A DNA stretch of 33,653 nt from Fusobacteriaceae bacterium UBA2433 (GCA_002342785.1 DDQV01000171.1:1-33653), one strand, 5' to 3'. Positions 25,071 to 32,841 are shown, numbered from the stretch's first letter. Notes: generated by a model not told the origin, from the sequence alone. Numbers and translations: made by a program.

Positions 25071-25550
25071 ATGGGGATTGGACCTTCAACAAAAGAAACA
25101 ACACTACATCATTTTAGAGATCCTTTATTAGATGTAGTTTCTAATGATCAAGATATTGATTTGTTGGGGATAATATTAGTAGGAACTCCACAGTTAAATG
25201 AGGAGAAAAATTTTGTAGGGAAAAGAGCTGCTAATTTAATTGAAGCTATGAGAGCTGATGGAGTCATTTTTTCGTTAGATGGATGGGGAAATAGTCATGT
25301 TGACTATGAAAATACCATGCGAGAAATAGGAGAACGTGAAATACCAATAGTTGGAATTAGTTTTATAGGAACACAGGCAGAATTTGTGGTAAAAAATAAA
25401 TATATGGATACTATAGTCGATATAAATAAAAGTGAAAGTGGAACTGAAACAGAAGTTGTTGGAGAAAACAACATGACTTACTTAGATGCAAAAAAAGCTT
25501 TAGCAATGTTGAAGCTGAAAATAAGAAGGGGGCAAAATAATGAAAATTAA
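25071..25550 (+). CDS. prdE: PrdE, PrdA C-terminal-like protein lacking the pyruvoyl cysteine
   Basis: The 159-residue product matches the PrdA part after its cleavage point: MGIGPSTKETTLHHFRDPLL against CIGPASKECTRHYYREPLV, and later IVGISFIGTQAEFVVKNKYMDTIVDINKSE against VVGMSFSAVQGALVVGNKYMELMVDNNKSE. The Cys that becomes pyruvoyl is missing: the gene begins with Met-Gly in its place. PrdE therefore cannot form the cofactor from Cys and is presumably non-catalytic, working with PrdD as a two-chain equivalent of processed PrdA. TTAGGAGGA precedes the ATG; its end overlaps prdF by 11 bases. Confidence 0.87.
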   Translation: MGIGPSTKETTLHHFRDPLLDVVSNDQDIDLLGIILVGTPQLNEEKNFVGKRAANLIEAMRADGVIFSLDGWGNSHVDYENTMREIGEREIPIVGISFIGTQAEFVVKNKYMDTIVDINKSESGTETEVVGENNMTYLDAKKALAMLKLKIRRGQNNEN

Positions 25551-26547
25551 TAAACAGATAATAGCTGTCGATTCACATACAATGGGAGAACCTACTAGAA
25601 TAATCATCAGTGGAGTACCAAAAATCCCTGGAAAAACAATGGCAGAAAAGAAAAGTTATTTAGAAAAAAATATGGATAATGTAAGAACTTTAGCTATGCT
25701 TGAACCTAGAGGGCATAATGATATGTTTGGTTCAATTATAGTTACTCCTACAATAGAAGAAGCTGATTTAGGAATAATCTTCATGGACGGTGGAGGTTAC
25801 TTAAATATGTGTGGTCATGGAACTATTGGTGCTATGACAGTTGCAGTTGAAATGGGAATGGTAGAAGTTACTGAACCATATACAAATATCACATTAGAAG
25901 CTCCTGCAGGATTGGTAAGAGGTAGAGTTAGAGTCGAAGACGGTAAAGCTTTAGAAGTTTCATTTACAAATGTGCCAGCATTTTTACATAAAGAAGGGGT
26001 TAAGATAGATGTAGAAGGAATTGGGACTTTAACAGTAGATGTTTCATTTGGAGGAAGCTTTTTCGCCATATTGGAAGCTACTCAATTAGGGTTAGATATC
26101 TGCACAGCTAACGCAGATAAACTTTGTGAATTAGGAATGAAAATATTAAAAGCTGCTAATGAACAAATTACAGTAAAACATCCTGAGTTAGATCATATTA
26201 AAACAATTGATTTAGTAGAAATTTATGGCCCTGCAAAGAGTGAAGATGCTACACTTCAAAATGTAGTAATATTTGGAGATGGTCAAGTAGATAGATCTCC
26301 TTGTGGAACAGGAACGTGTGCCAAAATGGCTACCTTATTCACTAAAGGGAAGTTAGCAAAAGGAGAAAAATTTGTTTATGAAAGTATAATTCAGACTAAG
26401 TTTATCGGTGAAATACTTGACACGTGCGAAAAAGATGGAGTGAAATACGTAACTCCACAGATCACGGCTAGTGCATATATTACAGGAGTAAATCATTTAT
26501 ATGTGGATCCTACTGATCCATTGAAATATGGTTTTTCATTGAAATAA
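25540..26547 (+). CDS. prdF: Proline racemase
   Basis: Converts L-proline to D-proline, the substrate of PrdA/PrdB, using two cysteines as acid/base without cofactor. The 335-residue protein has both: Cys91 in NMCGHGT and Cys255 in DRSPCGTGTCAK. The N-terminus (DSHTMGEPTRIIISGVP) is typical of the proline racemase family. A 4-hydroxyproline epimerase is possible in this family, but both Cys and the prd context argue for proline. The ribosome site AAGGGGG lies in the end of prdE. A weak hairpin follows the gene (26564-26587). Confidence 0.96.
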   Translation: MKINKQIIAVDSHTMGEPTRIIISGVPKIPGKTMAEKKSYLEKNMDNVRTLAMLEPRGHNDMFGSIIVTPTIEEADLGIIFMDGGGYLNMCGHGTIGAMTVAVEMGMVEVTEPYTNITLEAPAGLVRGRVRVEDGKALEVSFTNVPAFLHKEGVKIDVEGIGTLTVDVSFGGSFFAILEATQLGLDICTANADKLCELGMKILKAANEQITVKHPELDHIKTIDLVEIYGPAKSEDATLQNVVIFGDGQVDRSPCGTGTCAKMATLFTKGKLAKGEKFVYESIIQTKFIGEILDTCEKDGVKYVTPQITASAYITGVNHLYVDPTDPLKYGFSLK

Positions 26548-26563
26548 AATACTAATTAATAAA

Positions 26564-26587
26564 AAAATCCATTGAAATGTGGATTTT
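26564..26587 (+). terminator. Weak hairpin between prdF and the permease gene
   Basis: An 8-bp AT-rich stem (AAAATCCA/TGGATTTT) with an 8-base loop and only the TTTT of its own arm as tract. It could reduce, rather than stop, read-through to the permease. Confidence 0.4.
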
Positions 26588-26618
26588 GACTAAAATAAGA
26601 AATTAGGGAGGAATAAAA

Positions 26619-27497
26619 ATGGTACAAATATTACTAGGGATATTAGCAGTTATGGGAATTTGGTATTTGATTGTTTTTGCAAAAGATTACAAAGAGTTTA
26701 AAACTAATAATGCTGGGGAAGATGAGGGAAGTACATTAGCACATGCTGGTATAGGTTTAGGAATAAATTTCTTTGATACTTTAGGTATTGGTGGATTTGC
26801 ACCAATGACAGCACTTTTTAAACAATTTAATTTAGTACATGATAGAATTTTACCAGGAACTTTAAATACAGCGATGACTATTCCTGTAATGGCTGAAGCT
26901 TTTATATTTATAAAAAAAGTTGAAGTTGAACCAATAACATTAATTTCTATGTTAGTGGCAGCAACTTTAGGGGCAGTATTAGGAGCAGGTTTTGTAGCTA
27001 AATTAGATGAGAAAAAAGTTCAGCTTTACATGGGTTCAGCATTGATAGTAGTTGTATTGATAATGGTTGCTCAACAACTTGGATTAATTCAAGGTGGAGG
27101 AGAAGCAGTAGGATTAATGGGAATTAAATTAGTTATAGCAGTAGTAGGGAACTTTATATTAGGGGCTTTAATGACTTTAGGAATAGGTTTATATGCACCT
27201 TGTATGGCTTTAGTATATGCTCTAGGTTTAAGTCCTTTAGTAGCATTTCCAGTTATGATGGGTTCTTGTGCATATCTTATGCCAGCAGCAAGTGTTAAAT
27301 TTATTAAAGCAGGAGCTTATAACAGAAAAGCAACTTTAATGAATATTATATTTGGTGTTATAGGAGTAGTAATTGCTGCTTATTTAGTAACTGGATTATC
27401 TATTGCGATGTTAACAAAAGTAGTTATAGCAGTGGTATTGTATACAGCTATTAAATTATTAAGAGATTCTAAAAAGAAGACTCCAGCAACAGTTTAA
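26619..27497 (+). CDS. TauE/SafE (TSUP)-family permease
   Basis: Integral membrane protein of 292 residues with about eight hydrophobic helices. Two half-repeats are visible: the GIGGFAPMTALFKQF region near residue 55 and GIGLYAPCMALVYALGL near residue 190, both of the Gly-rich type seen in TSUP proteins (anion exporters for sulfonates, sulfite and organic anions). It follows prdF by about 70 bases with AGGGAGG as ribosome site, and similar permeases are found beside other prd clusters, so import of proline-related or export of 5-aminovalerate-related compounds is possible, but the substrate cannot be read from sequence. Confidence 0.82.
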   Translation: MVQILLGILAVMGIWYLIVFAKDYKEFKTNNAGEDEGSTLAHAGIGLGINFFDTLGIGGFAPMTALFKQFNLVHDRILPGTLNTAMTIPVMAEAFIFIKKVEVEPITLISMLVAATLGAVLGAGFVAKLDEKKVQLYMGSALIVVVLIMVAQQLGLIQGGGEAVGLMGIKLVIAVVGNFILGALMTLGIGLYAPCMALVYALGLSPLVAFPVMMGSCAYLMPAASVKFIKAGAYNRKATLMNIIFGVIGVVIAAYLVTGLSIAMLTKVVIAVVLYTAIKLLRDSKKKTPATV

Positions 27498-27537
27498 AAA
27501 AAAAGAAAAAAAGTTAGAATACATAATAACTGAATTT

Positions 27538-27597
27538 AACCTTCCTAATAATAGATGAATAATCTATTTATTTAGGGAGGTTTACTTTTTTATTTTT
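27538..27597 (+). terminator. Terminator after the permease gene
   Basis: A long stem: 27538-27548 pairs with 27572-27582 (11 positions, one G-U), continuing with AATAGAT/ATCTATT inside; T-rich tract follows. Confidence 0.85.
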
Positions 27598-27609
27598 AAC
27601 TTTTTAACA

Positions 27610-27662
27610 AAAGTTCAATTATTAATCTTTTTTAGATTAATAATTGAACTTTTATTACTTTT
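27610..27662 (+). terminator. Second hairpin terminator before gapA
   Basis: A perfect 19-bp inverted repeat (27610-27628 with 27634-27652) around a TTTTT loop, then a T-rich tract. With the previous one it forms a double stop between the prd operon and gapA. Confidence 0.78.
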
Positions 27663-27665
27663 TTA

Positions 27666-27694
27666 TTGACTTTTTATATAGAAAAGGGTTATAT
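27666..27694 (+). promoter_or_regulatory. Promoter of gapA
   Basis: TTGACT (27666-27671), 17 bases, TTATAT (27689-27694; TATATT at 18). Directly after the second terminator. Confidence 0.65.
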
Positions 27695-27734
27695 TAAAAT
27701 GTAAAAATTTTTAATGTATTTTTAGGGAGGAAAC

Positions 27735-28742
27735 ATGTCAATAAAAGTAGCGATAAATGGTTTTGGAAGAATTGGAAGGTTAGCATTAAGAGTAATGGAA
27801 GATAATCCTGAATTTGAAGTAGTAGCAATAAATAGTATGAGTGGTTCAGAAACTGCGGCTTATTTATTAAAGTATGATACTGCTCAAGGAAGATTTAAAG
27901 AAGATTTAATAAAGTATACAAAGGATAGGATAATAATAGATGGCAGAGAAGTAAAAGTTTTTACAGAAAAAGAAGCAATAAATTTACCTTGGAAAGATTT
28001 AGAAATAGATGTAGTTTTAGAATGTAGTGGATTTTATACTTCTAAAGAAAAATCCCAAGCTCATATAGATGCTGGAGCAAAAAAAGTAGTTATATCAGCA
28101 CCAGCTTCTGGAGAAATAAAAACAATTGTATATAATGTTAATGATGATATTTTAGATGGAAGTGAAACAATAGTATCAGGAGCATCTTGTACAACGAATT
28201 GTTTGGCTCCCGTTGTAAAAATTTTAGATGATAAATTTGGAGTAATAAGAGGATATATGACTACAGTTCATGCTTTTACAAATGACCAAAATACTTTAGA
28301 TGGATCACATAAAAAAGGAATTAACTCAAGAAGAGGAAGAACTGCTGCAGGGAATATGGTTCCAACAACAACAGGAGCGGCAAAAGCTTTAGGAAAAGTG
28401 ATTCCCCATCTAGATGGAAAATTAGGAGGAGCTGCTATAAGAGTGCCTACTGTAACTGGTTCTTGTGTAGATCTTATGGTTAGATTGAAAACTAAAGTTA
28501 AAGTAGAAGATATTAATAAGGCTATGAAAGAAGCATCTAATGAAACATTAGGTTATACAGAGGACCCTATTGTTTCTTCTGACTGTATAGGTATGCATTA
28601 TGGATCTTTATTTGATTCGCAATGTACAACAGTTATGACAGTAGATGGACATCAAATAATAAAAGTATTGGCTTGGTATGATAATGAGATGTCATATACT
28701 GCTCAATTAGTTAGAACTTGTAAAAAAGTCTCAAGTATATAA
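27735..28742 (+). CDS. gapA: Glyceraldehyde-3-phosphate dehydrogenase
   Basis: Glycolytic enzyme that oxidises glyceraldehyde 3-phosphate with NAD and phosphate. The 335-residue product has the Rossmann start INGFGRIGRLALRV, the catalytic Cys152 in SGASCTTNCLAP, and the active-site His region (TTVHAFTNDQNTLDG). The C-terminus reads AWYDNEMSYTAQLVR, as usual. AGGGAGG precedes the ATG. It is monocistronic: own promoter, terminators on both sides. Confidence 0.98.
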   Translation: MSIKVAINGFGRIGRLALRVMEDNPEFEVVAINSMSGSETAAYLLKYDTAQGRFKEDLIKYTKDRIIIDGREVKVFTEKEAINLPWKDLEIDVVLECSGFYTSKEKSQAHIDAGAKKVVISAPASGEIKTIVYNVNDDILDGSETIVSGASCTTNCLAPVVKILDDKFGVIRGYMTTVHAFTNDQNTLDGSHKKGINSRRGRTAAGNMVPTTTGAAKALGKVIPHLDGKLGGAAIRVPTVTGSCVDLMVRLKTKVKVEDINKAMKEASNETLGYTEDPIVSSDCIGMHYGSLFDSQCTTVMTVDGHQIIKVLAWYDNEMSYTAQLVRTCKKVSSI

Positions 28743-28747
28743 AAAAT

Positions 28748-28790
28748 AAAAACCTTCTAACTATATTCTTATTATAGATAGAAGGTTTTT
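28748..28790 (+). terminator. Terminator after gapA
   Basis: Stem AAACCTTCTA (28750-28759 region) with TAGAAGGTTT, continued by CTATA/TATAG inside, then TTTTT. Confidence 0.88.
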
Positions 28791-28835
28791 ATTATATAAA
28801 ATATTATGGTATACCTATATTAAGAGGTGATTTAT

Positions 28836-29372
28836 ATGAAAAAAATAGTTTTAGCAGGGGGATGCTTCTGGGGTGTAGAAGCTTACTTTAAAAGAGTAAA
28901 AGGAATACTGGCAACTAGATCAGGCTATTCCAATGGAAAAAGTGAGAAAATTACTTATGAAGAGGTTTGTACGGGTAAAACAGGACATGTAGAAGCTTGT
29001 TATCTAGAATATGATGAAAAAATACTTTCATTGAGAATGATATTAAATCATTTATTTAGAATTATAGATCCAACGTCACTAAATAAGCAAGGGGGAGATA
29101 TAGGAACTCAGTATAGGACTGGAATATATTATATAGAAATGGAAGATAAAAAAATTATTGAGTTATATGTAGAAGATCAGAAAAAAAGTTATTCTAAACC
29201 TATAGTTGTAGAAGTAAAAAAGTTAGATAAATTTTATGATGCAGAGGAATTCCATCAGGGGTATTTAGAAAAAAATCCAAGTGGATATTGTCACATAAAT
29301 TTTTTACTTTTAAAAGATGAAGAGAGACAAGAACCGTTAAAAAATAAACTTACTTTTGAGGATAAAAGTTAA
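28836..29372 (+). CDS. msrA: Peptide-methionine (S)-S-oxide reductase
   Basis: Repairs oxidised methionine. The 178-residue protein has the catalytic GCFWG near the N-terminus (AGGCFWGVEAYFKRVKG), then GTQYRTGIYY and AEEFHQGYL. A GTG at 28827 is in frame, but it lies inside the AGAGGTGA ribosome site, so the ATG at 28836 is taken. No MsrB domain is fused, unlike some fusobacterial homologues. It is monocistronic, between the gapA terminator and convergent hairpins. Confidence 0.95.
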   Translation: MKKIVLAGGCFWGVEAYFKRVKGILATRSGYSNGKSEKITYEEVCTGKTGHVEACYLEYDEKILSLRMILNHLFRIIDPTSLNKQGGDIGTQYRTGIYYIEMEDKKIIELYVEDQKKSYSKPIVVEVKKLDKFYDAEEFHQGYLEKNPSGYCHINFLLLKDEERQEPLKNKLTFEDKS

Positions 29373-29442
29373 TAGTATTGTATTTTATTTTCATTATTAA
29401 TAATCAAGAAAAATTAGAGTAAAGAAAAATTTTATATCAAAA

Positions 29443-29477
29443 AAAGATGATTTCTGTATTTTACAGGAATCATCTTT
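29443..29477 (-). terminator. Hairpin between the convergent msrA and cvfB-like genes
   Basis: A 16-bp stem with one G-U (29443-29458 and 29462-29477) and a 3-base loop. The T-run is good on the minus strand (cvfB side), poor on the plus strand, so it mainly serves the minus-strand gene. Confidence 0.8.
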
Positions 29478-29480
29478 TAA

Positions 29481-29503
29481 ATTCTTAGACATTGTCTAAG
29501 AAT
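29481..29503. repeat. Second inverted repeat in the convergent gap
   Basis: A 10-bp perfect repeat ATTCTTAGAC/GTCTAAGAAT around ATT. On the plus strand it is followed by a T-rich stretch and may help end msrA-side transcripts. Confidence 0.6.
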
Positions 29504-29527
29504 TTAATTTTAATGTTTTCTATTTTT

Positions 29528-30430
29528 TTATTTATGATTTTTTCCATCTTCAGTTAATTTAAATCCATCGTCAGTTTTTTCAATAAGTCTATTTTTTAAT
29601 AATCCACCAATAGCTCTTTTAAAAGCTTTTTTGCTCAGACCAAACTCTCTTTTAATATCTTCAGGAGAACTTTTATCACTGATAGTTAATTTTTTATGAT
29701 AGTTAGTTTGAATATTTTTTAAGATCATAGAGGAATCTTTGTCCATCTGTAGATGAGCTAATAATCTAGGGCTAAGATCAACTTTTCCGTCTTCTCTAGT
29801 TCTAATTACGCGAGCTTCTATTTCATCTCCAACTTTATAGTTGCTAAAAAATTCATTATTAGGAATAAGACCATAGTATCTATCTTCTATAGCTACAAAT
29901 ATTCCGATCTCAGGAACTATTCTATACACCGTACCTACTATTAATTCATTTTTTTCAAAATCAAAATTAGGTAGTAGAAATTTGTATACATTCATAGTAG
30001 CAGAAACTCTGCCTTTTTTATCTTCAAATAACCCTACTAGATAAGTTTCTCCGATCTTTACTTTACACTCTTCTTGACCTTTTGGTAAAAGTAAATCCTT
30101 AGATAATCCCCAATCTAAAAATGCACCAAATGGAGCTATATCTACAACTTTTAATTTTGCTATGGTTCCAGCTACAGCAAAACTAGTTTCAAATGTAGCT
30201 ATTAATCTATCTTCAGAGTCACTATATATAAATACGTCTACAATATCTCCCTCTTGAATATTTTTTCCTTCTATCTGATTATTAGGTAACAAAACATTAT
30301 CTTCTGCATTCTCAGTTCCAGCATCAAGATAAGCACCGATAGTTGAGATGTTATTTACAGTTAATTTTTGTCTTTTACCCATTTTGATTATTGATTGTTT
30401 AGATATTGATTCATCGATTATTTCATTCAT
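29528..30430 (-). CDS. cvfB: CvfB-like S1 RNA-binding protein
   Basis: Cytosolic RNA-binding protein of the CvfB/YitL family, 300 residues. It has S1-like beta-barrels in tandem (NISTIGAYLDAG...; VVDIAPFGAFLDWGLSKDLLLP; YRIVPEIGIFVAIEDRYYGLIP; VGDEIEARVIRTREDGKVDLSPR) and a C-terminal winged helix (SPEDIKREFGLSKKAFKRAIGGLLKNRLIE), the standard CvfB order. An upstream ATG at 30475 is in frame, but AAGGAG is spaced for the ATG at 30430, which I use. In staphylococci CvfB affects virulence gene expression; the role here is unknown. Confidence 0.9.
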   Translation of the reverse strand: MNEIIDESISKQSIIKMGKRQKLTVNNISTIGAYLDAGTENAEDNVLLPNNQIEGKNIQEGDIVDVFIYSDSEDRLIATFETSFAVAGTIAKLKVVDIAPFGAFLDWGLSKDLLLPKGQEECKVKIGETYLVGLFEDKKGRVSATMNVYKFLLPNFDFEKNELIVGTVYRIVPEIGIFVAIEDRYYGLIPNNEFFSNYKVGDEIEARVIRTREDGKVDLSPRLLAHLQMDKDSSMILKNIQTNYHKKLTISDKSSPEDIKREFGLSKKAFKRAIGGLLKNRLIEKTDDGFKLTEDGKNHK

Positions 30431-30487
30431 TATTATCTCCTTGTTAAATTCAAAATACGCCATTATATTTGCCAAATATTACCTAAT

Positions 30488-30516
30488 ATTATACCATATA
30501 TTCTATAAAATACTAA
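30488..30516 (-). promoter_or_regulatory. Promoter of the cvfB-like gene
   Basis: On the minus strand TTAGTA (30516-30511), 17 bases, TATAAT (30493-30488), about 55 bases before the start codon. Confidence 0.5.
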
Positions 30517-30857
30517 ATAAAATTATTTTTAATTCTATAACTAAATAAAAAACAAGAGATATTAAGAAATAAATTTTTTTAGTATTTATGAAAAATTATA
30601 CAATATGTTTCTTAATATGAGAACTAAAACGTATGAAAAGTAAAAAAATAAAAAAATTCGAGGTGAAAAATTACTATCTTATCTAAAATATATTTTGGTA
30701 GATCTTACTCGCTGAGTTTTTAAAATATTAGTTAGATTTTAATAACTTTATTTTCTAAGAAAATCCTCTTTTCAACTTGCTTTCATAGGTTATGTAAGGG
30801 CGCGTGCCATATAGTTTTAGACGTAAAAAATATTTTCTTGTTTAAAATAAAAAAAAC
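30517..30857. other. Gene-free AT-rich stretch before the tRNA cluster
   Basis: No convincing reading frame or recognised RNA. An 11-base inverted repeat (30559-30569 and 30608-30618) with 38 bases between is present. The GC-richer patch near 30799-30810 (GGGCGCGTGCC) stands out from the surroundings but matches nothing I know. Confidence 0.5.
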
Positions 30858-30886
30858 TTGACCATTATATATATATATGATATCAT
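30858..30886 (+). promoter_or_regulatory. Promoter of the tRNA-Ser pair
   Basis: TTGACC, 17 bases of mostly alternating AT, TATCAT. First tRNA begins 15 bases downstream. Confidence 0.7.
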
Positions 30887-30900
30887 TGTTCTTGTTGAGT

Positions 30901-30988
30901 GGTGAGATGTCCGAATTGGCTAAGGAGCCGGTCTTGAAAACCGGTGAACCCGCAAGGGGTCTGGGTTCGAGTCCCAGTCTCATCGCCA
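30901..30988 (+). tRNA. tRNA-Ser (anticodon UGA)
   Basis: An 88-nt class II tRNA with CCA encoded. Acceptor GGTGAGA pairs with TCTCATC; the anticodon stem CCGGT/ACCGG encloses loop CTTGAAA, anticodon TGA, reading UCN serine codons. The long variable arm (CCCGCAAGGGG) is typical of serine tRNAs. Confidence 0.97.
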
Positions 30989-30993
30989 TATGT

Positions 30994-31085
30994 GGAGAAT
31001 TGGGAGAGTGGTCGAATCCGCTCCCCTGCTAAGGGAGTGTACCCTTTACCGGGTACCGAGGGTTCAAATCCCTCATTCTCCGCCA
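30994..31085 (+). tRNA. tRNA-Ser (anticodon GCU)
   Basis: A 92-nt class II tRNA with CCA encoded. Acceptor GGAGAAT/ATTCTCC, anticodon stem CTCCC/GGGAG with loop CTGCTAA, anticodon GCT for AGC/AGU serine codons, and a long variable arm (GTACCCTTTACCGGGTAC). Five bases after the first tRNA. Confidence 0.97.
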
Positions 31086-31099
31086 TAGAAAATTAGAGT

Positions 31100-31120
31100 C
31101 GGTTTTAACCGCTTTTTTTT
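31100..31120 (+). terminator. Terminator after the tRNA-Ser pair
   Basis: A short 5-bp stem CGGTT/AACCG followed by a tract of eight T's. Confidence 0.7.
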
Positions 31121-31132
31121 TACTCAATATAT

Positions 31133-31209
31133 GTACCTATAGCTCAATTGGATAGAGCATCTGGCTACGAACCAGAAGGTTAGAGGTTCGACTCCTCTTA
31201 GGTACACCA
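31133..31209 (+). tRNA. tRNA-Arg (anticodon ACG)
   Basis: A 77-nt tRNA with CCA encoded. Acceptor GTACCTA pairs with TAGGTAC; anticodon stem TCTGG/CCAGA encloses loop CTACGAA, anticodon ACG (A34 normally deaminated to inosine) for CGN arginine codons. Confidence 0.97.
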
Positions 31210-31217
31210 TAAAATAA

Positions 31218-31246
31218 TTGACATTTTATCTTTGTTGTGGTATTAT
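31218..31246 (+). promoter_or_regulatory. Promoter of infC-rpmI-rplT
   Basis: TTGACA (31218-31223), 17 bases, TATTAT (31241-31246). A leader of about 220 bases follows. Confidence 0.82.
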
Positions 31247-31280
31247 ATTATGTAAAATAAAATTTAATATATAAGAAAAA

Positions 31281-31449
31281 GAAGAGACACCCGTTTCTCA
31301 CCTTATCATCACTAAACTAAAGTTTAGGTCTTAGGATCATGTTAGATGCATTAGGTTATGAATTAAAATGTGAAGAATTTAAAGATTAAATAGAAATTTA
31401 ATTTGAAGAATGAATTTTACAGGGTGTGTTATTATATCCTGTTTTTTTT
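31281..31449 (+). promoter_or_regulatory. Structured leader of infC with probable attenuator (L20-type)
   Basis: Between promoter and infC are a hairpin CTAAACT/AGTTTAG (31312-31327), the string ACACCC (31287-31292) and, just before the infC ribosome site, a terminator-like stem ACAGGG/TCCTGT (31419-31424 with 31437-31442) followed by eight T's. ACACCC can pair with GGGTGT (31422-31427), which overlaps the terminator arm, so the two states exclude each other. In Bacillus this operon is controlled by L20 through leader attenuation; the same use here is inferred. Confidence 0.6.
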
Positions 31450-31472
31450 ATATAATTTTGGAGGTGACTATT

Positions 31473-31979
31473 ATTTCTAACAAAACTAGAATTAATGAAA
31501 GAATTAGAGCTAGAGAAGTAAGGGTAATATCAGATGATGGAGAACAATTGGGAGTAATGACTTCTAGGGAAGCATTAAGCATTGCAGTTGAAAAAAAACT
31601 TGATTTAGTAGAAGTTTCACCTACAGCTCAACCGCCTGTATGTAAGGTTATGGATTACGGAAAGTATAAGTATGAGCAGGCTAGGAAAGCTAAGGAAGCT
31701 AAGAAAAATCAAAAGCAAGTTGTAATTAAAGAAATTAAGTTTAAAGCTAGAATAGATGTACATGATTTCGAAACTAAAATAGGACATATTAGAAAATTTA
31801 TTGAGAAAGATCATAAAGTAAAAGCTAGTCTTATGTTATTTGGTAGAGAAAGAATGCATGCTGCACTAGGAATAAAAAAACTTGATGAAGTAGCGGAAAT
31901 TTTTAAAGATGAAGCTCTTATTGATAAAAAGTATGGTGGACCACAGAAGTTTATCATATTATCACCATTGAAAAAATAA
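31473..31979 (+). CDS. infC: Translation initiation factor IF-3
   Basis: Binds the 30S subunit and controls start-codon choice. The 168-residue product begins with the family pattern (SNKTRINERIRAREVRVISD) and has the normal IF-3 length. No ATG, GTG or TTG is suitably placed: GGAGGTGA (31460-31467) is followed by two ATT codons (31470, 31473). infC is known to use rare starts such as AUU for autoregulation, so I take ATT at 31473 (31470 also possible). An in-frame ATG at 31410 exists but lies before the leader terminator and would add a hydrophobic extension not in the family. It is the first gene of infC-rpmI-rplT. Confidence 0.93.
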   Translation: MSNKTRINERIRAREVRVISDDGEQLGVMTSREALSIAVEKKLDLVEVSPTAQPPVCKVMDYGKYKYEQARKAKEAKKNQKQVVIKEIKFKARIDVHDFETKIGHIRKFIEKDHKVKASLMLFGRERMHAALGIKKLDEVAEIFKDEALIDKKYGGPQKFIILSPLKK

Positions 31980-32011
31980 ATAAACATAAAATTGAAAGGA
32001 GGATATTTATT

Positions 32012-32221
32012 ATGCCTAAGATGAAAACTCACAAAGGAACTGCTAAAAGAGTAAAAATAACTGGAACAGGGAAATATATCACTAAGAAATCAGGAATGAG
32101 TCATATTCTAACTAAGAAAAAGACAAAAAGAAAAAGATCTTTAAATAAAGATATGGTATTACCTAAAGGTGCTGCTAAAATGATGGTAAGATTATTACCT
32201 ACAGGTAAAGTTGGAAGATAA
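32012..32221 (+). CDS. rpmI: 50S ribosomal protein L35
   Basis: A 69-residue, very basic ribosomal protein. It starts MPKMKTHKGTAKRVKITGTG and has the KSGMSHILTKKKTKRKR stretch; length is slightly above the usual 64-66. AAGGAGG precedes the ATG. It lies between infC and rplT in the usual order. Confidence 0.97.
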   Translation: MPKMKTHKGTAKRVKITGTGKYITKKSGMSHILTKKKTKRKRSLNKDMVLPKGAAKMMVRLLPTGKVGR

Positions 32222-32274
32222 TTAAAATCTTTAAATAGATGTTAAGCAAATTTTTGAGATAGGAGGAACAAGAA

Positions 32275-32628
32275 ATGTCAAGAGTAAAAACTGGTGTTAT
32301 TAGAAGAAAAAGACATAAAAAAATATTAAAGAGAGCTAAAGGATTTAGAGGTGCATCTGGAGATGTATTTAAACAAGCTAATCAAGCTGTAATGAGAGCA
32401 GAAGCTTTTTCTACAAGAGATAGAAAAGTTAGAAAAAGAAAGATGAGACAATTATGGATTATAAGAATAAACGCTGCTGCAAGATTAAATGAAGTAACTT
32501 ATTCTAAATTTATGAATGGATTAAAGAAAGCTGGAATTGTTTTAGATAGAAAAGTTTTAGCTGACTTAGCTGTAAACAATGCAACAGAGTTTGCTAAATT
32601 AGCAGAAGCTGCAAAAGCTGCATTATAG
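32275..32628 (+). CDS. rplT: 50S ribosomal protein L20
   Basis: A 117-residue RNA-binding ribosomal protein and known repressor of the infC operon in other bacteria. It has SRVKTGVIRRKRHKKILKRAKGFRG at the basic N-terminus split over RNA-binding helices, and the C-terminal globular part (RQLWIIRINAAARLNEVTYS). AGGAGG precedes the ATG. The leader before infC is its likely target. Confidence 0.97.
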   Translation: MSRVKTGVIRRKRHKKILKRAKGFRGASGDVFKQANQAVMRAEAFSTRDRKVRKRKMRQLWIIRINAAARLNEVTYSKFMNGLKKAGIVLDRKVLADLAVNNATEFAKLAEAAKAAL

Positions 32629-32637
32629 AAAAGAGTA

Positions 32638-32668
32638 AAAGCTACTTAATTAGGTAGCTTTTTTTTTG
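32638..32668 (+). terminator. Terminator after rplT
   Basis: AAAGCTAC pairs with GTAGCTTT (one further T-G and A-T pairs inside) and runs into about ten T's. Confidence 0.92.
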
Positions 32669-32805
32669 TAAATATATAAATTAACTATTTTTAACATTTA
32701 AATGGTATAATAAGTTATATTATATTATTAAAGTTTCTTAGAATACGAAAAAAGTCTCTTGTGATTTTATTTTGAATATAAATTGATAAATTAATAGATT
32801 GTTAG

Positions 32806-32835
32806 TTGACATAGTTTCTATTTATTTTATACAAT
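32806..32835 (+). promoter_or_regulatory. Promoter upstream of the TPR gene
   Basis: TTGACA (32806-32811), 18 bases, TACAAT (32830-32835). The leader to the TPR gene would be about 235 bases. Confidence 0.65.
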
Positions 32836-32841
32836 AGATTA

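Noticed and set aside
25040..25075. prdD/prdE as a frameshifted or nonsense-broken prdA copy
   Set aside because: PrdE has its own AGGAGG and ATG, the break is at a meaningful position, and PrdD/PrdE of similar sizes are named parts of other prd clusters.
30783..31086. Two overlapping minus-strand open frames across the serine tRNAs
   Set aside because: They are antisense translations of tRNA genes, a common false gene type.
31410..31472. ATG at 31410 as the infC start
   Set aside because: It would translate through the leader terminator hairpin and add a hydrophobic extension not found in IF-3; the strong ribosome site is downstream at 31460.
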